DNA of 64,000 nucleotides from Oceanobacillus kimchii X50 (GCF_000340475.1 NZ_CM001792.1:2608921-2672920); one strand, 5' to 3'; shown: positions 1 through 9,383, numbered from the stretch's first letter. Notes: generated from the letters alone by a model not told the origin. Translations and numbers: made by a program.

Positions 1-337
1 TTAACCTAAGTATATTCACTTCCCTTGAATAAGAAAAGGAGTAAATTCTGCCATTTATTCTATATAAAGAACAATTATCTTTTGTTTACTTCTTTTTACT
101 CAATTTTATGTAGTTTATTAAACTTTAAATTCTTTATAAAGAACAACATTCAAACACTAATATTGACTATATTTTGTTTAATTAATATAGCTAATATTAA
201 AATAAATTGACTTTTCCTATAGACGCTCTCTTTTATTTCCGATATAATTTATGCAAGATTTGATATTCTTTTAGGTTTAATATCATACGAAAGTCTTAAA
301 TTGTCGAAATATACGATAAAGATAGCGGGGAATAATA
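1..337. other. Non-coding region before the LCP gene
   Basis: AT-rich sequence with no credible gene. An open frame at 25-210 lacks a ribosome binding site and encodes only low-complexity Ile/Leu/Asn/Phe-rich sequence, so I reject it. The promoter and leader of the downstream LCP gene occupy the right-hand part. Confidence 0.6.
220..248 (+). promoter_or_regulatory. Putative sigma-A promoter of the LCP gene
   Basis: A perfect TATAAT at 243-248 is preceded at 17 bp by TAGACG, a four-of-six match to the -35 box. It lies about 90 bp before the GTG start of the LCP gene. Inference from sequence only. Confidence 0.45.
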
Positions 338-1300
338 GTGGCTTCTAGAACTGAGAGAAAGCACCATAAAAAACGTAAAAAATGGCCGTTTTGGGTTGGA
401 GGAATTTTATTAGTACTTTTGTTATTAATTAGCGGTGGAATCTTCTTAATTTATAATCAAGTTGGTGCAGTTGTCGACACTATGCATAGTCCATTAACAC
501 GTGATAGTGATCCTGACAGACAAAAAGAAATTAATCAATTATATAAAGAAAAAGATGCGGTTAATATTCTATTGTTAGGTGTAGATGAAAGAGATGGAGA
601 TTTGGGTAGATCAGACACAATGATACTACTCTCCATTAATCCAAATACCGATAAAATGATAATGCTCAGTATACCGCGTGATACTTATGTGAATATTCCA
701 GGAAGAGGAATGGACAAAATTAATCATGCATATCCGTTCGGTATTATAGATGATATCGGTGGACCTGACTTATCTGTGCAAACAGTGGAAGAAACTTTTA
801 ATCTATCCATTCATTCCTATATCCGTGTTAATATGGAAGGTTTCCAACAAGGAATTGATGCAGTTGGTGGTGTAACAGTTAATAATGCTCAAGCATTTAG
901 TAGCAGTGGTTATAGCTTCCAAGAAGGGCAAATCACACTTGACGGTCAAGAAGCATTAGAATATATTCGTATGCGAAAGCAGGATAATCGTGGTGATTTA
1001 GGAAGAAATGATCGTCAACGCCAAGTAATTCAAGCTGCTATGAATGAAGCAGCAAGCTTCTCTAGCATTACGAAGGCCGGAGAAATCTTAGATATTTTAG
1101 GAAATAATGTACAAACAGATCTTGATATGGATAAATTACAAACGCTATTAACCAATTACGCAGGAGCACGTAATAATATCACTACAATGGAAATAGAAGG
1201 ACATGGTGAAACTATAAACGGCATTTGGTATTATATTGTCAGCGATGAAGAGATTAATCGAATTAATTCTGAAATCACTGGGCATATGCAGCAACAATAA
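338..1300 (+). CDS. LytR-CpsA-Psr (LCP) family cell wall protein
   Basis: LCP enzymes transfer undecaprenyl-linked anionic polymers such as teichoic acids onto peptidoglycan at the outer membrane face. The 320-residue protein has a very basic N-terminus (residues 1-16), one transmembrane helix (about 18-40) and an extracellular LCP domain. Visible family motifs are NILLLGVDER with LGRSDTM, then IPRDTYV, KINHAY and YIRMRKQDNRGDLGRNDRQR, which carry the Arg/Asp residues that bind pyrophosphate and metal in known LCP proteins. The start is GTG with AGCGGGG seven bases upstream. The gene is single, has its own promoter and terminator, and sits next to a penicillin-binding protein gene. Which LCP paralogue (TagT, TagU or TagV type) it is cannot be decided here. 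Confidence 0.93.
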   Translation: MASRTERKHHKKRKKWPFWVGGILLVLLLLISGGIFLIYNQVGAVVDTMHSPLTRDSDPDRQKEINQLYKEKDAVNILLLGVDERDGDLGRSDTMILLSINPNTDKMIMLSIPRDTYVNIPGRGMDKINHAYPFGIIDDIGGPDLSVQTVEETFNLSIHSYIRVNMEGFQQGIDAVGGVTVNNAQAFSSSGYSFQEGQITLDGQEALEYIRMRKQDNRGDLGRNDRQRQVIQAAMNEAASFSSITKAGEILDILGNNVQTDLDMDKLQTLLTNYAGARNNITTMEIEGHGETINGIWYYIVSDEEINRINSEITGHMQQQ

Positions 1301-1303
1301 CAT

Positions 1304-1340
1304 AAAAGGTCACCTGTTCAGCGAGCAGTGTGACTTTTTC
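1304..1340 (+). terminator. Rho-independent terminator after the LCP gene
   Basis: Imperfect stem pairing AAAGGTCAC with GTGACTTT, extended by CTG/CAG, followed by a T-run. It separates the LCP transcript from the PBP gene. Confidence 0.65.
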
Positions 1341-1421
1341 TATTCGTAAGAGAGAGATTCATATACTTACTTTAAAAAAATGCTATACTTAAAAACGAAC
1401 AGATTTTATGGGGGTCTAATT

Positions 1422-3434
1422 ATGTTTAAGAGATTATTAATGTTTGGGGTAATGGTCATTTTATTAGCAGCATGTTCCGATGATCAAGTTGCTCCAAATG
1501 ATAGGCTAGAAGATTTTACAAGTAAGATGGAAGAAGAAAATTATGAAGGCTTGTATGATTATTTAACACCTGAAGCTAAAGATACTTATTCAGAGGAGGA
1601 TTCAACGTTACGTACAAAAAATATATATGCTGATTTAAATGTAACCGATTTATCATTTGAAGTAGAATCATTAAGTGAAGATGCTTTAGACACTGCTTTT
1701 GAAGAAAAATCAGCTTCTGTACCTTTTCATGTTTCAATGGAAACACTAGCTGGACCGATTGAATTTGATTATGAAGCAAATTTAAAACTCCTTGGTGAAG
1801 AAGACGAGGAAAATTGGTATATCGATTGGAATCCTGGTTTTATTTTTTCTGAATTAGCGGATGGTGGAGATCTGGGTATTTCTTCAACTCCTCCTAAGCG
1901 CGGGGAGATATTAGATCGCAACAATATCCCATTAGCAATGAATGGAGAATTATATCAAATTGGGGTTGTTCCTGGTGAACTTGGAGAAAACGCTGAAGCA
2001 AACAAAGAGAAAGTAGCTGATTTACTTGGTCTTTCTGTTGAGAGTGTTAATGAAACATTGAATGCCTCCTGGGTAACGGAGGATGTGTTCGTTCCATTGG
2101 CAAGTATTATGACAGACAAAAATGAGCTATTCCAAGACTTAATGGCTATTGATGGTGTAACTTATCGAGAAATCACTGGAAGAATTTATCCAGGGGAAGA
2201 AGCTAGCGCACATCTAGTTGGGTATATACGAAATGTAAATGCAGAAGATCTTGAAGAATTAGATCCGGGTGAATACAGTGCAAATGATAAGATTGGATCA
2301 CGCGGCCTGGAAAGTCTTTATGAAGAAAAATTGCGTGGTAAAAAAGGTGCTACTATTTATGTAGAACAAGAAGGACAGGATGATGTTCTAATAGCAGAAA
2401 AACCTGTAGAACATGGAGAAAATGTTCAACTCACGATTGATATCAATATACAAGAAAAAATATTTGATCAATTTGATGGTAACCCTGGTAATGCTACAGC
2501 AATAAATCCGTCCACTGGAGAGACAATGGCATTAGTAAGTAGCCCATCCTTTGATCCTAATGAAGCGTTATATGGAACTTCTGAAAATTTCTGGGGTGCT
2601 TTGGAAGAAAACGAGCTTAATCCTGTATTAAATCGATTTTCTGCGACTTTCGCTCCTGGGTCTGTGATTAAACCCGTAACTGCTGCTATAGGATTAGATA
2701 ATGGATCCATCGCTTACGGTGAAGGAATCGAGATTAACGGATTGACTTGGAGTAATGGCGAAAACTGGGGTGATTATGAAGTTACTCGTGTATCTACCTC
2801 TAACGGTCCTGTAGATATAGATGATGCATTAATTAGATCTGATAATATTTTCTTCGCGATGAAAGCAGTAGAAATGGGTTCAGATGCTTATGTTGATGGG
2901 CTTCAATCATTTGGAGTTGGTGAAGAATTTCCTTATGAATATCCCGTTCCTGATTCAACAATATCGTCAAGCGGCGATTTAAATGATGAAGTTTTATTAG
3001 CGAACTCAAGTTATGGTCAAGGTGAACTTGAAATGAGTGCTATTCATCTTGCATCTACGTATACAACATTTCTTAATAAAGGTAATATGCTCAAACCTAC
3101 CTTATTAGTCAATGAAGAAAAAAGTCAGGTATGGAAAGAAAACTTAATAACAGAAGAACAAGCTAATAACATTACAGATTCTCTTCGTAAAGTGGTAACA
3201 GAAGGTACCGGTAAAGCTGCCCAAGAAGCTGATTTCCCTATTTCAGGTAAAACAGGCACAGCTGAGCTTAAGCTTACTAGCGAAGATAGCGGTGACGAGA
3301 ATAGTTGGTTTGTTGGATATCCAACTGAAGAACAAGATATTTTACTATCTTTAATGATGGAAGGAACCAAAAACCATGACAGACCACCTGCTGTAGAAGT
3401 AGCTACTGATATCTTTATCAAGCTATATGAATAA
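1422..3434 (+). CDS. Class B penicillin-binding protein, PBP3/MecA-like lipoprotein
   Basis: A transpeptidase that cross-links peptidoglycan outside the membrane. The 670-residue product has a lipoprotein signal ending LLAAC, an N-terminal NTF2-like MecA_N domain (about 25-150), a PBP dimerisation domain (about 155-320) and a transpeptidase domain (about 330-665). Active-site motifs are visible: SVIK with Ser414 as nucleophile, SDN at 473-475 and KTGT at 610-613. The architecture and length fit B. subtilis PbpC (PBP3) and staphylococcal MecA. An in-frame start 42 bp upstream exists, but GGGGG at 1410-1414 and the signal peptide support 1422. Homology to MecA does not by itself imply beta-lactam resistance. 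It appears monocistronic. Confidence 0.93.
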   Translation: MFKRLLMFGVMVILLAACSDDQVAPNDRLEDFTSKMEEENYEGLYDYLTPEAKDTYSEEDSTLRTKNIYADLNVTDLSFEVESLSEDALDTAFEEKSASVPFHVSMETLAGPIEFDYEANLKLLGEEDEENWYIDWNPGFIFSELADGGDLGISSTPPKRGEILDRNNIPLAMNGELYQIGVVPGELGENAEANKEKVADLLGLSVESVNETLNASWVTEDVFVPLASIMTDKNELFQDLMAIDGVTYREITGRIYPGEEASAHLVGYIRNVNAEDLEELDPGEYSANDKIGSRGLESLYEEKLRGKKGATIYVEQEGQDDVLIAEKPVEHGENVQLTIDINIQEKIFDQFDGNPGNATAINPSTGETMALVSSPSFDPNEALYGTSENFWGALEENELNPVLNRFSATFAPGSVIKPVTAAIGLDNGSIAYGEGIEINGLTWSNGENWGDYEVTRVSTSNGPVDIDDALIRSDNIFFAMKAVEMGSDAYVDGLQSFGVGEEFPYEYPVPDSTISSSGDLNDEVLLANSSYGQGELEMSAIHLASTYTTFLNKGNMLKPTLLVNEEKSQVWKENLITEEQANNITDSLRKVVTEGTGKAAQEADFPISGKTGTAELKLTSEDSGDENSWFVGYPTEEQDILLSLMMEGTKNHDRPPAVEVATDIFIKLYE

Positions 3435-3440
3435 CGATCT

Positions 3441-3477
3441 AAAAGAACTCCACCAAAACAATGGTGGAGTTCTTTTT
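3441..3477. terminator. Bidirectional terminator between convergent genes
   Basis: A near-perfect stem, AAAGAACTCCACC pairing with GGTGGAGTTCTTT, has A-rich and T-rich flanks on either side, so it can stop transcription from both directions. The TAA stop of the minus-strand neighbour lies at its right edge. Confidence 0.9.
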
Positions 3478-3919
3478 ACAGTAGACTAGTTAATTTTATA
3501 AACATGTCATAATCATGTTGATCTAATGCTTTGTCAATTAATCGTTTAATATTATTTATTTCCAATTCTTTTATAATACGATGGACTTCTTTTTGATGAT
3601 CGGTTATAGAGGTTGATTCTTCGGTTAAGTAATAGGATTCCGCAATTCCGTGTAACTGCTCTAAAAATTCAGGAATAGATATCAGTTGAGACATAGAAAT
3701 AGTAATAATATCTTTTCCATTTTGGAAGGCAAAGACAGCATCCGTATTGACGATCCGCTTTGTTTTCCGGTCTATTCTAATCTCATTTGCCTCAACAGGA
3801 ATGAATTGATACACTTTCTTATTCATCATTACCGAGAAATATTGATACGCCAAGATAATTCGGACAAACTTTTCTTCTGTCTTTACATAGTATGGCTTTA
3901 ACATTTTAACTGTAACCAC
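3476..3919 (-). CDS. IDEAL-domain protein of unknown function
   Basis: The C-terminal segment NIKRLIDKALDQHDYDMFIKLT matches the short IDEAL domain found in Bacillus proteins such as YpiB, where it is thought to mediate protein contacts. The N-terminal part (about 1-95) reads as a beta-rich domain of about 100 residues that I do not recognise, with no signal peptide or membrane segment, so the protein should be cytoplasmic. GGGAGG on the minus strand sits 8 bases before the GTG at 3919; an alternative GTG at 3928 overlaps that ribosome binding site. The protein is 147 residues, single, and convergent with the PBP gene. Function unknown. Confidence 0.75.
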   Translation of the reverse strand: MVTVKMLKPYYVKTEEKFVRIILAYQYFSVMMNKKVYQFIPVEANEIRIDRKTKRIVNTDAVFAFQNGKDIITISMSQLISIPEFLEQLHGIAESYYLTEESTSITDHQKEVHRIIKELEINNIKRLIDKALDQHDYDMFIKLTSLL

Positions 3920-4066
3920 CTGTTCCACCTCCCATAGTATCTTATCATCAATCTAAATTTTCAGTTAATTCATTTTACACGACTTTAAGTTGAATTTCAA
4001 GGGTATTTCTAACTAACAATTATTTCAGAAGTCGTCAAATCACAATAGAAATTTGACGACTTCTGA

Positions 4067-4426
4067 CTATATTTGAAGTTCAGATTTCTCTTCTTCTGTA
4101 AAAACTCTGGATCTAGTTAAAAATCTCTTTCCTTCCGGACCCTCTAAAGAAAACATACCGCCTCTTCCATCTATTACATCAATAATTAACTGTGTATGCT
4201 TCCAATACTCATATTGGTCTAAGGAAATATAGAAAGGTATATCACCTAGTAAGTGTCCTAGTAAAATATCCGATTCACCCGTACGCAATTCGCCCTTGGG
4301 GTAACACATCGGAGAACTTCCATCACAGCATCCTCCAGATTGATGAAACATTAATGGTCCATGTATATCCATCAGTTTTTTCATTAGCTGTTCGGCTTCT
4401 TTCGTCGTAGTTACACGTTCAACCAT
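4067..4426 (-). CDS. DUF779 family protein, partner of aldehyde dehydrogenase
   Basis: A small soluble protein of 119 residues with a Cys-rich motif, HQSGGCCDGSSPMCYP, typical of DUF779. Members of this family are commonly encoded directly after AcoD/ExaC-type aldehyde dehydrogenases; their function is unknown, and the paired cysteines suggest metal binding or a redox role (inference). AAGGAG lies 8 bases before the ATG at 4426; a GTG three codons earlier is too close to that site. It starts 14 bp after the dehydrogenase stop and is probably co-transcribed and CcpA-controlled with it. Confidence 0.85.
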   Translation of the reverse strand: MVERVTTTKEAEQLMKKLMDIHGPLMFHQSGGCCDGSSPMCYPKGELRTGESDILLGHLLGDIPFYISLDQYEYWKHTQLIIDVIDGRGGMFSLEGPEGKRFLTRSRVFTEEEKSELQI

Positions 4427-4440
4427 TATGCACACTCCTT

Positions 4441-5961
4441 CTAGAATAATCCAGCTGTTCCTTCACCATAACTAATGAGTAAATTTTTTGTTTGTTGGTA
4501 ATGACCAAGCATCATGAGATGATTTTCGCGACCAATTCCTGATTTTTTATATCCGCCAAAAGCAGCGTGTGCAGGATATTGGTGATAACAATTGGTCCAA
4601 ACACGTCCAGCTTCAATACCTCTCCCGAATCTGTAAGCAGTATTAATATCCCTTGTCCATATACCTGCACCTAAACCGTATAAAGTGTCGTTAGCAACTT
4701 CCATTGCTTCATCTTTATCCTTAAATGTCGTAACAGATAAAACTGGACCAAATATCTCTTCTTGGAAAACACGCATCTGATTATTGCCTTTAAATATAGT
4801 GGGTTCCACATAGTAACCTGCAGCTAGTTCACCTTCTAAAGCATTCACATTGCCACCAGTCAGAACTTCTGCTCCTTCTTGTTTTCCAATATCAAGATAA
4901 GATTTTATTTTTTCCATTTGTTCCTGAGATGCTTGTGCTCCCATCATCGTATCCGTATCTAATGGATGACCTATCTTTATTTTATTTACTCGTTCGATTG
5001 CTTTTTCCATAAATCGCTCATAAATAGATTCATGTACCAAAGCGCGAGATGGACAGGTACATACTTCCCCTTGGTTCAAGGCAAACATCACCAATCCTTC
5101 AATTGCCTTATCTACAAATGCATCATCTTTATCCATCACATCTTCAAAGAAAATGTTTGGTGACTTGCCCCCCAATTCTAATGTAACAGGAATTATATTT
5201 TCAGAGGCATATTGCATAATTAATCTTCCCGTGGTTGTTTCACCAGTAAATGCGATTTTTGAAATACGACTATTCGATGCCAATGGTTTACCCGCCTCTA
5301 CACCAAATCCATTGACCACATTTACTACTCCATCTGGAAGTAGATCCCTAATTAAATCAAGCAATACATGAATAGAAGCAGGTGTTTGTTCTGCTGGTTT
5401 TAGTACTACACAATTTCCTGCAGCGAGCGCAGGTGCTAACTTCCACGTTGCCATTAAGATAGGAAAGTTCCACGGTATAATCTGACCAACAACTCCTAAT
5501 GGTTCATGAAAATGGTAAGCTACCGTGTCATCGTCGATTTGACTTAAAGTACCTTCTTGCGCTCTTATAACACCCGCAAAGTATCTAAAATGATCAACAG
5601 CTAAGGGAATATCTGCAGCAAGTGTTTCACGTACCGCTTTCCCATTATCCCAGGTTTCGGCAACTGCAAGCTTCTCTAAATTATCTTCTATTCTGTCTGC
5701 AATCTTATTTAGTATTACAGCTCTTTCTGCAACCGATGTTTTCCCCCAAGAGTCTTTAGCCGCATGAGCTGCATTCACTGCAGCATCTACATCTTCTTTT
5801 GTTGAGCGTGCTATTTCACAGAACACTTCACCAGTTACAGGACTAACATTTTCGAAGTAATTACCGTTTATTGGAGGTTGATACTTACCACCAATAAAGT
5901 TATCATACCTTTTTTCAAAATTTACGATTGCATCTTGTGTATTTGGATTTGCATACCTCAA
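4441..5961 (-). CDS. NAD-dependent aldehyde dehydrogenase (AcoD/ExaC type)
   Basis: Oxidises an aldehyde, probably acetaldehyde or another short-chain aldehyde, to the acid with NAD. The 506 residues match the usual length of the family. Diagnostic residues are PWNFP for cofactor binding, FTGETTTG, the general base in LELGGKSP (Glu262) and the nucleophile in [11 protein letters not shown] (Cys301). The start is TTG at 5961 with AAAGGAGG 8 bases upstream. A DUF779 gene follows immediately, the pairing seen for acetaldehyde dehydrogenases of this subgroup. A perfect cre lies between promoter and start codon, so repression during growth on glucose is likely. Confidence 0.93.
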   Translation of the reverse strand: MRYANPNTQDAIVNFEKRYDNFIGGKYQPPINGNYFENVSPVTGEVFCEIARSTKEDVDAAVNAAHAAKDSWGKTSVAERAVILNKIADRIEDNLEKLAVAETWDNGKAVRETLAADIPLAVDHFRYFAGVIRAQEGTLSQIDDDTVAYHFHEPLGVVGQIIPWNFPILMATWKLAPALAAGNCVVLKPAEQTPASIHVLLDLIRDLLPDGVVNVVNGFGVEAGKPLASNSRISKIAFTGETTTGRLIMQYASENIIPVTLELGGKSPNIFFEDVMDKDDAFVDKAIEGLVMFALNQGEVCTCPSRALVHESIYERFMEKAIERVNKIKIGHPLDTDTMMGAQASQEQMEKIKSYLDIGKQEGAEVLTGGNVNALEGELAAGYYVEPTIFKGNNQMRVFQEEIFGPVLSVTTFKDKDEAMEVANDTLYGLGAGIWTRDINTAYRFGRGIEAGRVWTNCYHQYPAHAAFGGYKKSGIGRENHLMMLGHYQQTKNLLISYGEGTAGLF

Positions 5962-5980
5962 AATAGTTTCCTCCTTTTAA

Positions 5981-5994
5981 TGTAAGCGATTACA
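5981..5994 (-). promoter_or_regulatory. Catabolite-responsive element (cre), perfect match
   Basis: TGTAAGCGATTACA matches the cre consensus TGNAANCGNTNNCA at every defined position. It sits about 30-45 bp downstream of the predicted transcription start, where CcpA acts as a roadblock repressor in Bacillus. Confidence 0.8.
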
Positions 5995-6031
5995 TTTATT
6001 GTGTGATTATCTTTGTTGTTTTACTAAGAAA

Positions 6032-6061
6032 AGTATATCAGATATCCACACACTTTTCCAA
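6032..6061 (-). promoter_or_regulatory. Putative sigma-A promoter of the aldehyde dehydrogenase operon
   Basis: On the minus strand TTGGAA, an 18 bp spacer, then TATACT. The position fits the cre downstream of it. Confidence 0.6.
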
Positions 6062-6100
6062 TAATTCAATATATTATCAATAAATACATCTCCAGAACGT

Positions 6101-6137
6101 AAAAAAGACCCTTCTCCTTCCAAGGAGGGGGTCCTTA
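6101..6137 (-). terminator. Terminator after the YdjO-like gene
   Basis: On the minus strand, GACCC and CTCCTT arms pair with AAGGAG and GGGTC and are followed by six T residues. Confidence 0.85.
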
Positions 6138-6176
6138 CTAATAAAATTATAAAGATGTGTGTACTTAATAGAGATA

Positions 6177-6362
6177 CTACTTTTTCATTTCAGGAATTAC
6201 ACGAACTTCTTTTTCCATTGATGAATTACATAGCGGACATGTCGGTTCTTCTTCAAAACTAAACGACTCTCTCATCCAACCTTGACAATCCCCACTCATA
6301 CATGACCACACATTCGTTTCAACCTCTTGCACCGGTTCTTTCGGTCCTCTTGAAAAAGACAT
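6177..6362 (-). CDS. YdjO-like cold-inducible zinc-ribbon protein
   Basis: A 61-residue protein with two cysteine pairs, WSCMSGDCQGW and PTCPLC, spaced like a small zinc ribbon. It resembles B. subtilis YdjO, a protein reported as cold-inducible and of unknown molecular role. AAAGGAG lies 8 bases before ATG 6362; an upstream in-frame ATG at 6386 has no good ribosome binding site. The gene has its own terminator and no operon partners. Confidence 0.8.
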   Translation of the reverse strand: MSFSRGPKEPVQEVETNVWSCMSGDCQGWMRESFSFEEEPTCPLCNSSMEKEVRVIPEMKK

Positions 6363-6732
6363 TAAAGCATCTCCTTTCTTCTCCATCTTCTATTATACGC
6401 TTTATTTTGCATAAAGGTAAGGGCATTAATGAGAAGAAAATTTAATTACTAAAAACTATAACAATGCAGATAGTAGAAGGTCTTTATTATAGTCTATGTA
6501 ACAATGGAAATAATATACATAACTAGATACAATTATCATTATGATAACCCCAACTAACCCTATCATTTTCTATATTTTTTTATTTCTTAAAAGAAAATTT
6601 AGCAATTATGAAATTTACTCACTTATTATTAATATATGAATAAAGGAATCCGGCTCTAACAATGAGACGAAATTCCTTTTCATTTACTTATTAATTTTTT
6701 TAATTACATCTTTTATTCCAGTTCATCTTTTC
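6363..6732. other. Intergenic region between ydjO-like and HAD genes
   Basis: AT-rich sequence without credible coding potential. Its only clear structure is a hairpin at 6642-6680, annotated separately; the remainder probably holds the minus-strand promoter of the ydjO-like gene, which I could not place. Confidence 0.5.
6642..6680 (-). terminator. Hairpin downstream of the HAD phosphatase gene
   Basis: AAAGGAAT pairs with ATTCCTTT, with CG and CTC/GAG continuing the stem around a loop. The T-run on the minus strand is short, so termination may be moderate. Confidence 0.55.
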
Positions 6733-7473
6733 CTATAACGCATATTTTTCGATCGCTTTTCCTACACCATCTTCTTCATTCGTATCTGTTGTATAGTTAG
6801 CAACTTTCTTTATAGCTACCTGGGCATTTCCCATAGCTACTCCAACACCTGATTCTTGAATCATCTTAATATCATTTAAGCTATCGCCAACTGCCATCAC
6901 ATTATCCATCGTAATTCCTATCTTCTCACATAAGAATTTTAATGCTTGTGCTTTACTAACACCTTTTGGATTTATCTCTATATTTGTAGGTAATGAATTG
7001 GTTAATTCCAATTCTTCATTATAGGATAATTCTTTTATCATTTGATCCAATTTATTCTTATCTTCAGAAGCACATCCGAATTTTAACCATTGGTGGTCAT
7101 ACAAGTTATCTGGAGCATGCCCTCTAAAAACTTTTTCAGTCGAAATCATCCAACAATGCATATTTTTTTCTCTAGCAAGCAAATACATTTTTTCAACTGT
7201 TTCCGTTTTAAGTAAATGTTCTTGTAATAATTCTTTTTCTACAGTCCAAATCTGTCCCCCATTTGCAGTAATAAGGTAAGAAGTCAATCCTAATTCTTCT
7301 GCAAATGGAAAACACGTATCCCAACTTCTTCCCGTACTTAATATTACATCGATTCCTTGCTCCATTGCATTCTGAATTGCTTTTTTATTTCGTTCAGAGA
7401 CTTCATGTTCCGGGGTTAATAATGTTCCATCCATATCTAATGCAATTAGTTTCACTCGTTGTTTATCTGACAT
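6733..7473 (-). CDS. Cof-type HAD family (IIB) phosphatase
   Basis: A cytoplasmic hydrolase of the haloacid dehalogenase superfamily that removes phosphate from a small metabolite. Motif I is DMDGTLLT with nucleophile Asp13, motif II is STGRS, motif III is the Lys in GVSKAQAL and motif IV is GDSLNDIKM. The IIB cap domain occupies about residues 85-185. The 246-residue length is slightly short for the family (about 260-280). Relatives in B. subtilis include YcsE, YwtE and YitU, which act on a flavin precursor, but substrate cannot be assigned from sequence. AAAGGAG lies 9 bases before the ATG. Monocistronic. Confidence 0.85.
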   Translation of the reverse strand: MSDKQRVKLIALDMDGTLLTPEHEVSERNKKAIQNAMEQGIDVILSTGRSWDTCFPFAEELGLTSYLITANGGQIWTVEKELLQEHLLKTETVEKMYLLAREKNMHCWMISTEKVFRGHAPDNLYDHQWLKFGCASEDKNKLDQMIKELSYNEELELTNSLPTNIEINPKGVSKAQALKFLCEKIGITMDNVMAVGDSLNDIKMIQESGVGVAMGNAQVAIKKVANYTTDTNEEDGVGKAIEKYAL

Positions 7474-7560
7474 TCATACAAACTCCTTTATGCTTCAACT
7501 TCATCTATATTCTATAGTATACGGTAATTGTTATATGGAATTCCAATACAATACTTTACT

Positions 7561-8065
7561 TTAATCTAGTTTATGCTTGCGTATTCTTATGAAAAAATAA
7601 ATAATATGAATGAGTATGCCGATCATTAATCCTTTAATTAGCCATGGTGTCTCAGATACAATTTGTTCATGTTGCGCGTCATTTATAGTTTGCCATACAG
7701 TTGAACTCATAAACAGAACTAAAAATAAACCTAATGTAGCTAACATTAATCTTCCTTCTTTATAAACAGGTTCTGCATTTTCCTCTGTTACTTTTACTGG
7801 ATAGTTACTCATGTATGGTATCTTACACATAAAAGAAAAAACGAAAGAAAAGATAGTAGTGATTATTGGAAATATCCATTCCTCCTTTTGACATTGTTCT
7901 TGTAATTTCTCCGTTAAAATTATAATGTGCAGGAATCTGATCTGGTAGAGAACTATATTGTAAAGTAACAAAAAGATATAGTAGTCCTAGAAACGTATAA
8001 GTGATGATATGTATTCCTCTTTCTAATCGTGTTGCAGGTACTTCTATAATAGGATTTGTTTTCAT
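7561..8065 (-). pseudogene. Frameshifted DUF1648 membrane protein
   Basis: A tandem paralogue of the intact DUF1648 gene directly upstream. The first 60 codons from ATG 8065 (AGGAGAG seven bases upstream) match the start of that paralogue, up to NGEITRTMSK; the match resumes in the +1 frame at EWIFPIITTIF and runs to the same ending, FFIRIRKHKLD. The frame break lies near 7885 at an A-run followed by GGAGG. Either one base was gained (or two lost), making this a pseudogene, or a +1 frameshift restores a protein of about 167 residues. A sequencing error is a third possibility. When read through, four membrane helices are expected, as in the paralogue. Confidence 0.75.
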
Positions 8066-8100
8066 TTAATTCTCTCCTATATCCTAGTATAGTTTACTTC

Positions 8101-8604
8101 TTAATCCAGTTTATGTCTCCTCATACGGATAATGAAATAAAAAAGGTGGATAAAAATAGAAATTAGAAGTATGTTTATCCACAGATTAGACATTTGATTA
8201 CCTGGATTCAAAGCATCATAAATTATATTTATCTCCAATACAAAAAACAAAATAACGATGAGCACATTCATAGTACACACCATTAATCTTCCTTCTTTGT
8301 ACACCCCTTCTGCATTTTTTTCTGTAACCTTAAGTGGATAATTAAACATATAAGGTACTTTACATATGAAAGAAATAGGAATAATTATTAGAGCTGAAAT
8401 TACTGGTAGGATCCATATTAATACTTTTGAATCCATTCGTGTAATCTCCCCGCTAGAATTATAATGAGCAGGTATTTCTCCAGGTAGTCTAGAATATTGT
8501 GTTCCAATATAAATAAACATCACCAAAAGTCCAAGGTAGGTTATGATATGCATAATAACTTCAAATTTCGTAGGAGGAATTTTAATAATTGGATTAGTTT
8601 GCAT
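8101..8604 (-). CDS. DUF1648 domain membrane protein
   Basis: A 167-residue integral membrane protein with four hydrophobic segments (about 17-36, 63-82, 108-127 and 140-160). The N-terminal part contains LPGEIPAHYNSSGEITR, the hallmark of DUF1648, a domain found in B. subtilis SdpI-type immunity proteins and related uncharacterised proteins. The charged linker VTEKNAEGVYKEGR is shared with the neighbouring copy. The ATG overlaps the end of pcp by 11 bp and has only a weak ribosome binding site, suggesting translational coupling to pcp. Function unknown. Confidence 0.8.
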   Translation of the reverse strand: MQTNPIIKIPPTKFEVIMHIITYLGLLVMFIYIGTQYSRLPGEIPAHYNSSGEITRMDSKVLIWILPVISALIIIPISFICKVPYMFNYPLKVTEKNAEGVYKEGRLMVCTMNVLIVILFFVLEINIIYDALNPGNQMSNLWINILLISIFIHLFYFIIRMRRHKLD

Positions 8605-9202
8605 AATCTAAACATCCAATACATATTTCTACAGCACGCTGAAGATCCTTTTGCGCAAAACTCGGGACAGCATTTGTTAGTGCTAGCTTATGAGATGCAG
8701 GTATGTGAATAAATCCTGAAGGAATATCTAGCTTTTTTTGCTGAATTTCATGTAATGCACGATACATCACATGATTACATACATAAGCTCCTGCGGTATT
8801 AGATATTTTTGCAGGTATACCGTTATTTTCTAGTTCTTTCACCATCGTTTTAATCGGTAACGTACTAAAATAACCATCTGGCCCATCATCTATGATCTTT
8901 TCTCCATCGGGTTTATACCCTTGATTATCTTTAGGACCTTCATTACAATTAATTGCTATTCTCTCTGGAGTTATTCGATTACGTCCAGCAGCTAATCCTA
9001 ATGATATTATTGCACTGGGTTGTACTTTATGTATATTCTCCACCAAATGTTCTCCAGCTAAATGAAAATCTACAGGGATTACTTCGCCTATAATTTCCCA
9101 CCCATTTAAATTTTCTTGATGTAAAGCTTGAACAATATCTTCGGTTGGATTAATTAGATTATCTAAAAAAGGTTCAAATCCAGTTAACAATACTTTTTTC
9201 AT
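8594..9202 (-). CDS. pcp: Pyrrolidone-carboxylate peptidase (pyroglutamyl peptidase I)
   Basis: Removes N-terminal pyroglutamate from peptides in the cytoplasm. The 202-residue cysteine peptidase of family C15 keeps the full catalytic triad: Glu80 in TPERIAIN, Cys142 in NTAGAYVCNHVMY and His166 in GFIHIPAS. Its usual length is about 200-215. It is the first gene of a three-gene minus-strand unit with two DUF1648 membrane proteins; the functional reason for that link is not obvious. Confidence 0.95.
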   Translation of the reverse strand: MKKVLLTGFEPFLDNLINPTEDIVQALHQENLNGWEIIGEVIPVDFHLAGEHLVENIHKVQPSAIISLGLAAGRNRITPERIAINCNEGPKDNQGYKPDGEKIIDDGPDGYFSTLPIKTMVKELENNGIPAKISNTAGAYVCNHVMYRALHEIQQKKLDIPSGFIHIPASHKLALTNAVPSFAQKDLQRAVEICIGCLDYAN

Positions 9203-9302
9203 GACATCGTCCCTTCCCCACTTTCTATTATTCTATCAAAATAATGGATTAATTTCGACAATTTAAAGTATAATTATGACGGTAATTTGAACTTATCTAG
9301 GA

Positions 9303-9316
9303 TGTAAACGCAACCA
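9303..9316 (+). promoter_or_regulatory. Near-perfect cre upstream of the DASS transporter
   Basis: TGTAAACGCAACCA matches 13 of 14 positions when scored with the cre consensus (the position-10 T is A). It lies just upstream of the predicted -35 box, a position compatible with CcpA control. Confidence 0.45.
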
Positions 9317-9323
9317 ATTTTTG

Positions 9324-9352
9324 TTGTGTGTTTTTTTATATGCATGTATAAT
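9324..9352 (+). promoter_or_regulatory. Putative sigma-A promoter of the DASS transporter
   Basis: TTGTGT, a 17 bp spacer, and a perfect TATAAT, ending about 30 bp before the ATG. Confidence 0.6.
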
Positions 9353-9383
9353 TTGAATAAGTCTGAAAAAAGGGGGAGTTTTT

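Noticed and set aside
25..210. 61-codon open frame at the left edge
   Set aside because: No ribosome binding site; composition is that of random AT-rich DNA.
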